From Methanobrevibacter sp. (GTDB lineage Archaea; Methanobacteriota; Methanobacteria; Methanobacteriales; Methanobacteriaceae), in assembly GCF_017940815.1 (NCBI RefSeq), contig NZ_JAGAXX010000082.1, positions 1 to 59,597 on the forward strand: a stretch of DNA of 59,597 nt. The letters run 5' to 3'. The notes under the pieces are model-generated. The model saw only the letters and a program-made list of their open reading frames with translations, made no database searches and was not told where the DNA came from. Of this stretch, positions 44,275-53,829 are shown in pieces. A program made the translations under genes and the position numbers. Each line of letters begins with the position of its first letter. Positions within the stretch are counted from its first letter, which is position 1.

Positions 44275-44463
44275 ACACATGCCGCCAAATTTTGGACACT
44301 TTCTGGACCACTGTTAAAATAAAGAATTGATTAATAATTTTATAGTTTTAATCATTAACTATAATTTTAATTAATCAAATTTTTTAAATTATTCATTTTA
44401 GAAATTTATGGACACTTCGTGAACACTTAATTTTTTTCCAAAATAAATTAATTAAAAGTTAGT

Positions 44464-45720
44464 TTATTCACCAAAACTAACTCTTTCGAATTTTTCTAAT
44501 GTTTTAAGTGATTTTGTTGCGTCCACACCGATTTTGGTGGTGGTACCGTCACTTTCAGCCACAGGGTCTAGAGATGATCCACGGACATTTGGAACAATCA
44601 TTATGTCACGGTCACCTTTCACACGGGTGGCTATTGCATACTCGACATCCTCAGCGTCAAATATGTTGACGTCTGTATCCACTGCAACGCAATGCTTAAG
44701 TGAAGGGTGTGCAGACAATGCGGCCATGATGGCGTTTTTACCGTCACCTTCAGTCTGCTTGTTGATGGATACAACAGCATGCAACCAGCAGCAGCCTCCT
44801 TCAGTCAATACAACGTTTTCAACTGTAGGAACCGCATTTTTAACAGCCTTGTAAATCCTTGGCTCTTGTGGAAGGCCTTGTAACAGTTTATGCTCGAATC
44901 CTGCAGGAACGATTGCATGGTAAGCAGGATTGTCCTTTTTGATGTGCATCTTTTCAAGGTTTATGATTGGCTGGTCACGGATAATGTCGTAAGTGTCAGT
45001 TAAATCTACAAATGGTCCTTCAGCGACAGTTTCTGTAACTGAAATCTTACCTTCAAGGATGATGTCAGCTTGAGGAACTTCGAGGTCTCCACATTTGATA
45101 AGTTCCAATTCACCGTTCTTGAATGCGTTTGCAACTTCCATCTCATTGTAGTCGATTGGTATTGAGGTTGTACTTGCAAGCAATATTGCAGGGTCCATTC
45201 CGATAGCTATTGCAATTTGCAAGTCCTCGCCGGCCTCTTGCGCATTCTGGAAGTAGGTGTAAAGGTTTCTAGGCACGATTCTGATAACCAGTCTTTTATT
45301 GTCTAAAACCATCATACGGTGGATTGAAGCGTTTTGGATGCCTGTTTTTGGGTCACGTGCAAAGACTACACCTGCAGTGATGTATGCTCCACCGTCACGT
45401 TTGTAATGGGTAAGGATTGGGATTTTATCCAAATCGATTTCCAAGTTGTCATATTCTGAAAAGTCTGTGAACTTTTCGACTTTCAATGGATTTTCCATTG
45501 CATCAATGATTTTTTCTGTGATTTCAGACACTTCACAGTTGATTGATGCTGCAATCTTGTCACGTGTATTGCAGATTCCGGTAACAACTGGCATGTCATA
45601 TCCTTTGACGTTTTTGACAATGACAGTGTCCTTCGGATACTCTCTCAATACCTTTGAGATTTCATACTCGGTTGAAAGCTCGTCTGTAATTTCTATAATG
45701 TTTTCATCAGTAAGGTTCAT
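44464..45720 (-). CDS. UbiD family decarboxylase
   Basis: A 418-residue UbiD-fold protein (prenylated-FMN-dependent decarboxylase). Family features include [15 protein letters not shown] near residue 150 and [15 protein letters not shown] near 305. In archaea with the modified mevalonate pathway, a UbiD homologue of this size removes CO2 from anhydromevalonate phosphate; this gene is a candidate for that step, or for a separate UbiD role. The prenyl-FMN synthase UbiX and the phosphomevalonate dehydratase are not in this window. It is 7 nt behind purE on the same strand. Confidence 0.82.
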   Translation of the reverse strand: MNLTDENIIEITDELSTEYEISKVLREYPKDTVIVKNVKGYDMPVVTGICNTRDKIAASINCEVSEITEKIIDAMENPLKVEKFTDFSEYDNLEIDLDKIPILTHYKRDGGAYITAGVVFARDPKTGIQNASIHRMMVLDNKRLVIRIVPRNLYTYFQNAQEAGEDLQIAIAIGMDPAILLASTTSIPIDYNEMEVANAFKNGELELIKCGDLEVPQADIILEGKISVTETVAEGPFVDLTDTYDIIRDQPIINLEKMHIKKDNPAYHAIVPAGFEHKLLQGLPQEPRIYKAVKNAVPTVENVVLTEGGCCWLHAVVSINKQTEGDGKNAIMAALSAHPSLKHCVAVDTDVNIFDAEDVEYAIATRVKGDRDIMIVPNVRGSSLDPVAESDGTTTKIGVDATKSLKTLEKFERVSFGE

Positions 45721-45727
45721 GTTATCA

Positions 45728-46750
45728 CTATAAGTTAATTTTTTTATCTTTTAATTTATCAAGAAGTCCTACAATTTCGGGATTGTCTATTGCAAGGATT
45801 TCACCGGCCAAAACCGCTGCGTTCTTACCGTTGTTTATTCCAACTGTTGCAACAGGAACTCCTGGCGGCATGCTGACGGTGGTGAGCCTGTAATCGTCAC
45901 CGTTTTCATTGGTACATGGAACTCCAATGACTGGCCTTGCGGTAAGTCCGACAACTCCACCTGTCACCTGTGAGGAGTTTGAGCTGACACCAATGAATAT
46001 TTTAGCGTTTTTCATTGATTTAACATAATTTATGAATTTCTTGTTTGATCTGATTGGGCAGACAACCTTTATGTCATGGGTAATCTTAAGCCTGTCAAGG
46101 ATTGTTGCCACCTTTTTACCAACCGGAACGTCGGTTTGCCTTCCAACAATGATTGCAACTTCCGCATCCTTGTTTTTGCAGCCGCTGTTTTCCTCATCGA
46201 ATTCTGCCTTCTTGATTTCAAGGTCCTTGATTCTCAAAAAGTCATTGTTGATGTATGGTCTGTCGATTGGTTGAACTATCTCTTCATTGCTTCTGATAAC
46301 CTTTTGGGCATATTCCTTTCTCAATTCAACAACTTTCCTGTGAACCTCATCGTCATGAAGCCCAATGAACTGTGCCGCCAATATTGCAGCATTGTCTCCT
46401 CTGTCTATTCCAACGGTTGCGATTGGGGAAGGATAAGGCATTTGAATTATTGAATCCAATGCGTCCAAACCATCAGTTTTCACGTCCACCGGAACACCGA
46501 TGACAGGTCTAGGGGTATAAGCCGCAATTGAACCTGGCAGGTGAGCGGCAAGACCTGCAATTCCTATAAAGACTTCGATTCCAGCATCAGTACCTTGTTG
46601 CACGATTTCACGGACAAGATTAGGTGTCCTGTGTGCTGATGCGATTTTCAAGCTGTATGGTATTTCTAATTTATCAAGTATGTCCATAGCTTTTTCTGCA
46701 ATAGCAATATCTGATCCACTTCCAAGAATAATCATTATCTTTGGTGTCAT
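45728..46750 (-). CDS. purE: tandem PurE (N5-CAIR mutase-like) with a degenerate second half
   Basis: A 340-residue protein containing two PurE domains. The first has the full set of PurE motifs: [13 protein letters not shown] near residue 10 and [10 protein letters not shown] near 38. The second, from about residue 195, keeps the fold ([31 protein letters not shown]) but reads CPIRSNKKF in place of SAHRTP, losing the catalytic His. PurE interconverts CAIR forms in purine synthesis. Two-domain PurE is known from methanogens. The end is 7 nt from the UbiD-family gene, so they are co-transcribed. Confidence 0.88.
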   Translation of the reverse strand: MTPKIMIILGSGSDIAIAEKAMDILDKLEIPYSLKIASAHRTPNLVREIVQQGTDAGIEVFIGIAGLAAHLPGSIAAYTPRPVIGVPVDVKTDGLDALDSIIQMPYPSPIATVGIDRGDNAAILAAQFIGLHDDEVHRKVVELRKEYAQKVIRSNEEIVQPIDRPYINNDFLRIKDLEIKKAEFDEENSGCKNKDAEVAIIVGRQTDVPVGKKVATILDRLKITHDIKVVCPIRSNKKFINYVKSMKNAKIFIGVSSNSSQVTGGVVGLTARPVIGVPCTNENGDDYRLTTVSMPPGVPVATVGINNGKNAAVLAGEILAIDNPEIVGLLDKLKDKKINL

Positions 46751-46809
46751 TAAAAATCCCTTCTTAAATAAATTATTTATTCACTATATAATATTCATTT
46801 TAAAATATA

Positions 46810-48957
46810 TTAAATTATCATAGACAAGTTGATTCTGTCACGGTTTGTATCAACATCCAAAACCTTGACGTCAACAATGTCTCCGACACTGACGATGTCC
46901 AATGGATGCTTGACGAACTTGTCTGCCACCAATTGTGAAATGTGGACCAAACCGTCCTGGTGAACTCCTATATCAACAAATGCACCAAAATCAACAATGT
47001 TTCTTACGGTTCCCTGTATTATCATTCCAATCTCCAAATCCTCAATTGACAACACGTTCTTTCTTAAAATCGGTTTAGGCATGTCCTCACGAGGGTCACG
47101 GCCAGGCTTTTTAAGTTCCTTGACAATGTCTTTTAATGTTTCAATTCCAATGTCCAGCTCTTCTGAAATCTCTTCCAGATTGATATTATCTAATTTTAAT
47201 GAATTGGAGCCTATGTCATTGACGGAATAGTTCAGTTTCTTCAGTAGCTTGAATGTTGTGTCATATGACTCCGGATGTATTGTGGTGTTGTCCAATGGAT
47301 ATTCGGGATTGTCCACCTTAATGAATCCAGCACATTGCTCATATGTCTTTTTACCTAATTTCTTAACGTTTAGAAGTTCCTTACGTGAACTGAAGCTTCC
47401 GTTTTCCTCACGGTATGTGATGATGTTTTTTGCGGTTGTGTTCCCGATTCCTGAAACGTAATTCAATAGGCTCACTGAAGCCGTGTTCAGGTCAACCCCC
47501 ACCTCGTTCACCACCTTCTCGACAACTCCGGTGAGTGATTCGCTTAGCTGCTTCTGGTTCATGTCGTGCTGGTACTGGCCGACACCGATTGATTTTGGAT
47601 CAATCTTAACAAGTTCAGCCAATGGGTCCTGAAGCCTTCTTGCGATTGAAACCGCACTGCGTTCTCCTTCTGAAAAGTCCGGGAATTCCTCATCCGCAAG
47701 CTTTGAAGCGGAATATACTGACGCTCCGGCTTCATTGACGATGATGTATTCCACATTTGTTCCCTTGATTATTTGGGCAACAATCTCCTCTGATTCCCTT
47801 GAGGCGGTACCGTTACCGATGGCAATGACATTGATGTTGTACTTTTCAATAAGGTCACGGACTGTTTTGATTGATTCTTTTACCTTGTTTTGAGGTGCTG
47901 TCGGATAAATCAATGCTGTATCCAACACTTTTCCTGTATCGTCAATGATTGCAAGCTTGCAGCCTGTCCTGAAAGCAGGGTCCCATCCGAGAATGGTCTT
48001 TCCGACCAACGGGCTTTCCATAAGAAGCTGGTTCAGGTTTTTGGCAAACACCTCAATTGATTTCTCTTCAGCCTTTTCAGTCAGGTAATTTCTGATTTCA
48101 CGCTCGATTGCAGGTGAAATAAGTCTTTTGTAGGCATCCTGCACCGCTTCCTTGATGATTGGTGTTGTATGCTTGTTATATTCAATCTTTTCAGGTATCT
48201 TGGATATGTTTTTAAGCATGTGCCTGTTGAGGTATTTAATAATCTCATCGCTTTCACACGCTATTTTCGCTCTGATTATCCCCTCATTTTCAGCACGGTT
48301 TATCGCTAAAATCCTGTGTGGAGGTATCTTTTTGACGCTTTCTGAGTAGTTATAGTAGATGTCATATTCTGTGGATTTTTCCTTATCCTTTGCTTTGGTT
48401 TCTATCTGGCCGGTAAAGAAGGTGTTCTGCCTGATTTTCTTTCTGAAATTGGAATTGTCGGAAACGATTTCTGCAATGATGTCCTGTGCTCCCTGAATGG
48501 CCTCTTCAGCAGTTTTTACTTCATCTGTTATGTATTTTTCAGCTATCTTCTTCACGCTTTGATTTATTTCCTGCGCTAGGATGATTTCCGCAAGTGGCTC
48601 AAGACCTTTTTCACGGGCCTTTGTTGCACGGGTCTGTTTCTTGCTTTTGTATGGCCTGTACAGGTCCTCAAGCTCGACCAATGTTTCTGCCTTTAAAATT
48701 CTACTCTTCAACTCATCGTCCAGTTTTCCAAGCTCATCAATCCTTTTGATGATTTTTTCCTTTTTGTCTTCCAGGTTCCTGAGGTATTTCAGCCTTTCAT
48801 CGAATTTCCTCAAGGTTTCATCGTTTAGCGAACCTGTGACATCCTTTCTGTACCTTGCAATGAATGGTATGGTGTTGCCGTCATCAATCAGTTTAATTAC
48901 TTTTTTTACTTGCCAGTTTGCAAGGTTCAATTCTTTTTCGAGGGTTTTTTCTATCAT
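46810..48957 (-). CDS. Tex family RNA-binding protein
   Basis: A 715-residue Tex protein with the full bacterial architecture: helical N-terminal domain, YqgF-like RNase H fold (TILGWDPAFRTGCKLAIIDD near residue 325), HhH motifs (LLNYVSGIGNTTAKNII near 490) and a C-terminal S1 domain (IIQGTVRNIVDFGAFVDIGV near 650). Tex/Spt6-like proteins bind RNA polymerase or RNA and affect transcription and expression. They are chiefly bacterial and scattered in archaea. The gene stands alone in a single-gene transcript. Confidence 0.9.
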   Translation of the reverse strand: MIEKTLEKELNLANWQVKKVIKLIDDGNTIPFIARYRKDVTGSLNDETLRKFDERLKYLRNLEDKKEKIIKRIDELGKLDDELKSRILKAETLVELEDLYRPYKSKKQTRATKAREKGLEPLAEIILAQEINQSVKKIAEKYITDEVKTAEEAIQGAQDIIAEIVSDNSNFRKKIRQNTFFTGQIETKAKDKEKSTEYDIYYNYSESVKKIPPHRILAINRAENEGIIRAKIACESDEIIKYLNRHMLKNISKIPEKIEYNKHTTPIIKEAVQDAYKRLISPAIEREIRNYLTEKAEEKSIEVFAKNLNQLLMESPLVGKTILGWDPAFRTGCKLAIIDDTGKVLDTALIYPTAPQNKVKESIKTVRDLIEKYNINVIAIGNGTASRESEEIVAQIIKGTNVEYIIVNEAGASVYSASKLADEEFPDFSEGERSAVSIARRLQDPLAELVKIDPKSIGVGQYQHDMNQKQLSESLTGVVEKVVNEVGVDLNTASVSLLNYVSGIGNTTAKNIITYREENGSFSSRKELLNVKKLGKKTYEQCAGFIKVDNPEYPLDNTTIHPESYDTTFKLLKKLNYSVNDIGSNSLKLDNINLEEISEELDIGIETLKDIVKELKKPGRDPREDMPKPILRKNVLSIEDLEIGMIIQGTVRNIVDFGAFVDIGVHQDGLVHISQLVADKFVKHPLDIVSVGDIVDVKVLDVDTNRDRINLSMII

Positions 48958-49115
48958 TAAAATTACTACCTAAAAACAATTTTTCTTTCAAAAAGTCAAT
49001 ATAGTTAGTTTAATCGGTTATCGAATAATAATTTTTTGTTTAGGTTTACAAAAACATTTATAACTGTTAATTAAAATATTTATTAATGTAGAAATTATTT
49101 TAATGGTGAATTTGA

Positions 49116-50813
49116 GTGTATTGGTTTTTAGTAATTGTTGTATTTTTACTGGCTGGTATAAAAAGCCAAAAGCCTAAGAAATACCAAAAGGTTTCAGTCA
49201 TCATTCCCGCCTATAATGAGGAAGAGACTGTTGCCAAGGTAATCGGCGTGGTTAAGGAGGTATCGTTTGTCGATGAAATCATTGTTGTCAATGACGGATC
49301 AACCGACAATACTGAATCCGAAGCGTTGAACGCTGGAGCTGTTGTAATTAATCATGCAGTTAACAAGGGTAAGGGTGAAGCGCTGTATACCGGTTATAAG
49401 GAAGCTGAATGTGACATTATCGCATTCATTGATGCTGACATTTATAACTTAACTTCCGGTAAAGTAGAAGCGATGATTAAGCCTATTTTGGAAGGCAAAA
49501 CCGATATTACAAAAACTAAATTTTCACGTGCCAGTGGACGTGTGACTGAGCTTACTGCAAAGCCTTTACTGAACTTTTTCTTCCCGGAAATCTCTTTTGA
49601 ACAGCCTTTAAGCGGTCAGTTTGCGGCACGTAAGGAAGTATTGAAGAAAATCAATTTTGAAAAGGATTACGGTGTGGACGTAGGTATCGTCATCGATGCT
49701 GACGTTCTTGGAATTTCAATAACTGAAGTGGACATCGGTGCAATCGAGCATGACATGTCACCGCTTTCCGACTTGAATATTATGGCTAATGAGGTCGTAA
49801 GGACAATCATCGGCCGTGCAAACAAGTATGGTAGGGTTGTTATGATTGATGACATCGGTTACTTTATCAGAATGTCCATTGTAGGTTTATCCTTGGTTAT
49901 TTTAGGATTATTTACAATATTCTTTGTGAAGTTCGTTCCATTGGCTGTTGGAGTAATCATTTCCGTGGTCGGTATTATAATAGCTATTTATTACATAATC
50001 AAGGTCATTGTAAAATCCATCCACATGTTTAGAAAGACTCCAAGGGGAAACCTGGTCAAGTCCTTCATTAAAATTCATTTTCCAATGATAATTTCCATAA
50101 TCGTGTTATTATTGATGATTTCAACATTCATCGGTGCCGCTCATTTTGAACATGGTGTTTTGTCAATTGAACCTAACTCAAGAAATCTAATTATTTATGC
50201 CGACAATAGTCCAAGCGATAATTCAATTTCTGTCAGGGGACCATACACTATTGATGCAGCTATCGAAAATGAATCAAATATTATTCGTATGCCGTCAGAT
50301 GCAATGATGACGTTGGGAATAGGGCTAAACGATACGATAAAGATAGACGATCGAAATTATATAATCAATGAGACAAGACCTGGCGAGCCGGATATTTTAA
50401 GGTTACCAATCAATGCTAAAAATGAGTTGAATGTCGAAACTGGGGATATCATACAAAACAGTAGATTAAATGAGATATTTTCAGGATCAACAATATCACA
50501 TGCCCATTATCTGGATAACAATACCACTATCTATGAAAAATTCACTGTTTCCGATAGGTATTATAATTCAACAAGTTTTGAGGTCTTTATAAACAATGAA
50601 TCAGTTATGTATTCGACTGGAATGTTTAAGGAAAACTCAACATATGACATTGCGATTGGAGGGGAATACATCACTTCAGTCATGGTTCCTGAAAACAAAT
50701 CACTGACTTATCAAAACAATTCTATAGATATAGAATTCATGGATACAAATTCAACTTCCATCAAGCAATATAACTCTAATGGAAATTTCTTGAATTTTTA
50801 TTTTAATAATTAA
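49116..50813 (+). CDS. membrane glycosyltransferase family 2 with extracytoplasmic C-domain
   Basis: A 565-residue protein. It begins with a membrane helix (MYWFLVIVVFLLAG), then a GT2 domain (VSVIIPAYNEEETVAKVI, VNDGSTDNT, FIDADIYNL) to about residue 230, two hairpin membrane segments at about 250-298 and 325-346, and about 220 extracytoplasmic residues with at least six N-x-S/T sequons. The transferase part resembles dolichol-phosphate sugar synthases. The start is GTG at 49116 with GGTGA 6 nt upstream. The C-domain is unrecognised; it may act on surface glycans. Confidence 0.8.
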   Translation: MYWFLVIVVFLLAGIKSQKPKKYQKVSVIIPAYNEEETVAKVIGVVKEVSFVDEIIVVNDGSTDNTESEALNAGAVVINHAVNKGKGEALYTGYKEAECDIIAFIDADIYNLTSGKVEAMIKPILEGKTDITKTKFSRASGRVTELTAKPLLNFFFPEISFEQPLSGQFAARKEVLKKINFEKDYGVDVGIVIDADVLGISITEVDIGAIEHDMSPLSDLNIMANEVVRTIIGRANKYGRVVMIDDIGYFIRMSIVGLSLVILGLFTIFFVKFVPLAVGVIISVVGIIIAIYYIIKVIVKSIHMFRKTPRGNLVKSFIKIHFPMIISIIVLLLMISTFIGAAHFEHGVLSIEPNSRNLIIYADNSPSDNSISVRGPYTIDAAIENESNIIRMPSDAMMTLGIGLNDTIKIDDRNYIINETRPGEPDILRLPINAKNELNVETGDIIQNSRLNEIFSGSTISHAHYLDNNTTIYEKFTVSDRYYNSTSFEVFINNESVMYSTGMFKENSTYDIAIGGEYITSVMVPENKSLTYQNNSIDIEFMDTNSTSIKQYNSNGNFLNFYFNN

Positions 50814-50842
50814 AAAAAGAAAAAAAAGAATAACCTAAAAGG

Positions 50843-51778
50843 TTATTTGCCATAAGCCTTTACAGCTTCTTCAACATCATCATAAAGTCCAAGTGCTGCA
50901 AGAGCACCAACTTTACCTTGCTCACCAGTCACTGCGATTAATGGAATGTCCAATTCAGCTGCAACACTTTCTGCAGTTTCAACATCCATCATTCCGGATT
51001 TTGTAGCGATGGAATATTCCCTTAGTTTTTCAGGAATATCCAATCCTTCTAGAATTGCAATTGCGGTTTTGTCTGATAAAGTGTCTCTTTTAAGTATTTC
51101 AATGGTCTTGTCAATCAACTCTTGCTTTTTGTCGCTTTCAACAGCAAATGTCAATGCGATTGAAACACAATTTTGGGTTTTATGAGGGTTGTGTGGATAT
51201 AATTGGACAATAATGTGGTCCAAGTACTCGAATCCTAAATCCCTAAGCTCAACACCGAGGTTATGTGCCATTGTCCAGGTTGCACCGGCATCTTTAACGT
51301 CAGTGTCGTCAACGCCAATCACGACTTTTTCAAGTTTTGGAGTTACAACGGTTGCTCTTCCTACCTTTGATCCTCCTCCGATGTCGAGAAGTTCGATGTA
51401 TTTTACTCCTTCACCCATTCCTCTGCACATTCCAGCACCTACGCCAGCTCCGGCAAGGCCTGCATGTGTAACTTTCACTTCATCACCATCAATAGCGATC
51501 TCGTCAATTCCTGCGGCATTGAAACTAGCTTTCAAGTCAAGGGGTGCGGATCCGACATGGCATTTGTATACATGCTTGTTTCCGTCACGGTAAGCTGAAT
51601 CAATTAGTTCTGAATTGTTTCTGTATTGATGTAATAACCAATGAGACCCTGAAATGCATGGGTGGTATTCCACAAGCTCTACCTTATCGCCGTCAACCAT
51701 AGTCAATACTTTTTCATATGGTGCAATCCAAGGGTCTTGGAATTTTTCTCTTAATTCGTCTGGTTTCAATATTTCCAT
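50843..51778 (-). CDS. methanogenesis marker protein 11
   Basis: A 311-residue protein of the methanogen-restricted marker 11 family. The IGVDDTDVKDAGATW motif near residue 155 is distinctive, and GLAGAGVGAGMCRGMGEG near 105 is glycine-rich. Some members are annotated with a DUF1743 domain. Its function is unknown; its distribution links it to methanogenesis. It is the last gene of the leuCDB-ribH operon, 8 nt after ribH. Confidence 0.87.
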   Translation of the reverse strand: MEILKPDELREKFQDPWIAPYEKVLTMVDGDKVELVEYHPCISGSHWLLHQYRNNSELIDSAYRDGNKHVYKCHVGSAPLDLKASFNAAGIDEIAIDGDEVKVTHAGLAGAGVGAGMCRGMGEGVKYIELLDIGGGSKVGRATVVTPKLEKVVIGVDDTDVKDAGATWTMAHNLGVELRDLGFEYLDHIIVQLYPHNPHKTQNCVSIALTFAVESDKKQELIDKTIEILKRDTLSDKTAIAILEGLDIPEKLREYSIATKSGMMDVETAESVAAELDIPLIAVTGEQGKVGALAALGLYDDVEEAVKAYGK

Positions 51779-51786
51779 ATGATCAT

Positions 51787-52203
51787 CTAGATTTCTTTTA
51801 ATCTGTCACACATTTTGATAGCTGCTTCAACAGCACTTTTTGCGTTTTTAACACGTCTGTGAGCATCCATTCTGGTCATTCCAGGTCCGGTGATACCGAG
51901 TGCGACTGGAGTGTCATATTCTAATGCTAAGTCAGCAATTTTACGGGAAGCGTGTTGTGCCACGATTTGGTCGTGGTCAGTTGCACCTTCAATTACTGCA
52001 CCAAGGGTGATAATTGCGTCGTATTCGTCCTTTTGCAATAATTTTTTGATTACAAGTGGCATATCGAATACGCCAGGAACTGCAACCACTTTAGTGATTT
52101 CACAGCCTCTGTTTTTTGCTTCCGCTTTTGCAAGTTCCAACATCATTTGTGTAATGTCATAGTTAAATTCAGCTACTACTGCTGCTATTTCATATTTTGC
52201 CAT
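51787..52203 (-). CDS. ribH: 6,7-dimethyl-8-ribityllumazine synthase
   Basis: A 138-residue RibH. It condenses ribityl-aminouracil with dihydroxybutanone phosphate to lumazine. Conserved sequence includes VAEFNYDITQMMLE near residue 10, PGVFDMPL near 44 and GAVIEGATDHDQIV near 66-79 with the catalytic His. It lies in an operon with leucine genes, not with ribB (18 kb) or ribK, and no FMN riboswitch is seen upstream. Confidence 0.94.
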   Translation of the reverse strand: MAKYEIAAVVAEFNYDITQMMLELAKAEAKNRGCEITKVVAVPGVFDMPLVIKKLLQKDEYDAIITLGAVIEGATDHDQIVAQHASRKIADLALEYDTPVALGITGPGMTRMDAHRRVKNAKSAVEAAIKMCDRLKEI

Positions 52204-52226
52204 TTTATCAAACCTCTTTATTTTAT

Positions 52227-52340
52227 TTACATTCCGCCACTAAATATCATGAGTAAAAATCCTGCTACCCCACTTACTACCATAATGAATATGATAAAAA
52301 GTGCTGCCATTTGCATTTTAGTTAACTTTTTGAAATTCAT
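52227..52340 (-). CDS. 37-residue single-pass membrane peptide
   Basis: A tiny gene on the minus strand begins MNFKKLTKMQMAALF, continues through a hydrophobic segment of about 22 residues (IIFIMVVSGVAGFLLMIF) and ends SGGM. Three basic residues precede the helix, so the N-terminus should face the cytoplasm. GGAGAT 7 nt before its ATG is a strong ribosome binding site. It fills the gap between leuB and ribH in the operon. No similar gene is known to me; function unknown. Confidence 0.65.
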   Translation of the reverse strand: MNFKKLTKMQMAALFIIFIMVVSGVAGFLLMIFSGGM

Positions 52341-52358
52341 AATTTATCTCCATTAATT

Positions 52359-53366
52359 TTATAGATTATTCTTAACCTCATTAGCCAGTTGCATAGTGGT
52401 TGCGGAACCGCCTAAATCTCCAGTTAATATATTAGCTTCATTTAAAACTTTTAATATAGCACCGTCTAGTCTGTCAGCAGCCTCATTTTCACCTATGTAT
52501 CTAAGCATCATGACTGCTGAAAGCATCATTGCTATTGGATTAGCTATTCCTTTTCCTGCAATATCCGGTGCTGAACCGTGAACCGGCTCGAATAATGCAG
52601 CATTTAGTCCAATATTTGCTGATGGAATCAAACCAAGACCTCCAACAAGTCCTGCACCCTCATCAGATAGTATATCTCCAAATAAGTTGGTTGTAACTAT
52701 TACCTGGAAGGTTTCCGGTTGTGTAATGAGATACATCGCTGTTGCATCTACATAGTAGTCCTCGGTTGCAATTTCAGGATAGTCCTTTGCAACTTCATAG
52801 AAAATCTCTTTAAACAATCCATCAGTTTTCTTCAATACGTTTGCCTTATGAACTGCGGTTACTTTTGTCTTGTTGTTTTCCTTTGCATAGTTGAATGCGT
52901 AATTTATGATACGTTCTTCAGCTTCACGTGTGATGATCCGTCTTGCAATTGCCCCATTGTCAGTGTAGGACTCTTCATCTGCAATGTACATTCCTTCCGT
53001 ATTTTCACGCACAATCATAAAGTCAATGTCATCGGATAATGAATTTGTATGTGGATAAGCTTTAACAGGTCTTAAGTTAGCGAACATTTTCATTTCTTGA
53101 CGTATTTTGACAATAACGTCTGCAGCGGTTTCTCCTGCAGCTCCGAATAAACATGCATCTGCATCTCTTATGATGTCCAATGTTTCACTAGGCAATGCTG
53201 AACCTGTTTTCTCAAGACACTCGTCTCCAGCTTCACCATAGACATAGTCAAAGTCAATGCCAAGGGCATCCAACACATGTATTGTCGCTTCCATTACCTC
53301 ACGGCCGATTCCATCACCGGGAACGACAGCTATTTTATATTTATCTTTTGTTTTTGAGGTACTCAA
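52359..53366 (-). CDS. leuB: 3-isopropylmalate dehydrogenase family (LeuB/AksF)
   Basis: A 335-residue NAD(P)-dependent oxidative decarboxylase. The beginning KIAVVPGDGIGREV, REMK-like NLRPVKAYP near residue 95, MIVRENTEGMY near 115 and the late HGSAPDIAGKGIANP are typical. Methanogens have two related enzymes, LeuB and AksF (homoisocitrate), and leuCD adjacency supports LeuB. The start codon is TTG at 53366, with GGTGG 5-6 nt upstream, overlapping leuD by 26 bases. Confidence 0.88.
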   Translation of the reverse strand: MSTSKTKDKYKIAVVPGDGIGREVMEATIHVLDALGIDFDYVYGEAGDECLEKTGSALPSETLDIIRDADACLFGAAGETAADVIVKIRQEMKMFANLRPVKAYPHTNSLSDDIDFMIVRENTEGMYIADEESYTDNGAIARRIITREAEERIINYAFNYAKENNKTKVTAVHKANVLKKTDGLFKEIFYEVAKDYPEIATEDYYVDATAMYLITQPETFQVIVTTNLFGDILSDEGAGLVGGLGLIPSANIGLNAALFEPVHGSAPDIAGKGIANPIAMMLSAVMMLRYIGENEAADRLDGAILKVLNEANILTGDLGGSATTMQLANEVKNNL

Positions 53367-53829
53367 TCAAACCACCTTGTTCTAATATTTCTAACATAAA
53401 TGGAGGCAATTTTTTGAATTCGATGCTTTCTCCATTCTGGGATGTTATTGTAGCGTTTTCCATATCTACGCTGATTTCTTCTCCATTCTCTACAAGTTCG
53501 CTAATTCCTGGAGCTTCAAGAAGTGGAACTCCAACGTTTGTAGCGTTACGGTAAAAGATTCTTGCAAAGGATTCTGCAATCACTGCAGCAACCCCAACAC
53601 CTTTAAGCGCGATTGGAGCGTGTTCCCTTGATGAACCGCATCCGAAATTGGTTCCGGCAACAATAAAGTCACCTTCGCTGCATTTTTCATTGAAGTCAGG
53701 ATCCAATCCTTCCATACAATGTTCAGCTAATCTTTCCTCATCTGTGTATATCAAGTATCTTCCGGGAACTATGATGTCTGTGTCAATATCGTTTCCAAAT
53801 TTCCATGCTTTTCCTTTCATATTAATCAC
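53341..53829 (-). CDS. leuD: 3-isopropylmalate dehydratase small subunit
   Basis: A 162-residue LeuD of the archaeal type. GRYLIYTD near residue 22 is the loop that distinguishes isopropylmalate isomerase (YLV/IY-like) from methanogen homoaconitase (YLRT-like), so LeuD is favoured over Aks[15 protein letters not shown] near 57 is conserved. It overlaps leuC by 4 bases and leuB by 26. Confidence 0.92.
   Translation of the reverse strand: MINMKGKAWKFGNDIDTDIIVPGRYLIYTDEERLAEHCMEGLDPDFNEKCSEGDFIVAGTNFGCGSSREHAPIALKGVGVAAVIAESFARIFYRNATNVGVPLLEAPGISELVENGEEISVDMENATITSQNGESIEFKKLPPFMLEILEQGGLIEYLKNKR

Noticed and set aside
51189-51593. 134-residue plus-strand open frame opposite marker protein 11
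   Set aside because: Shadow of the conserved minus-strand gene; Ser/Pro-rich noise.
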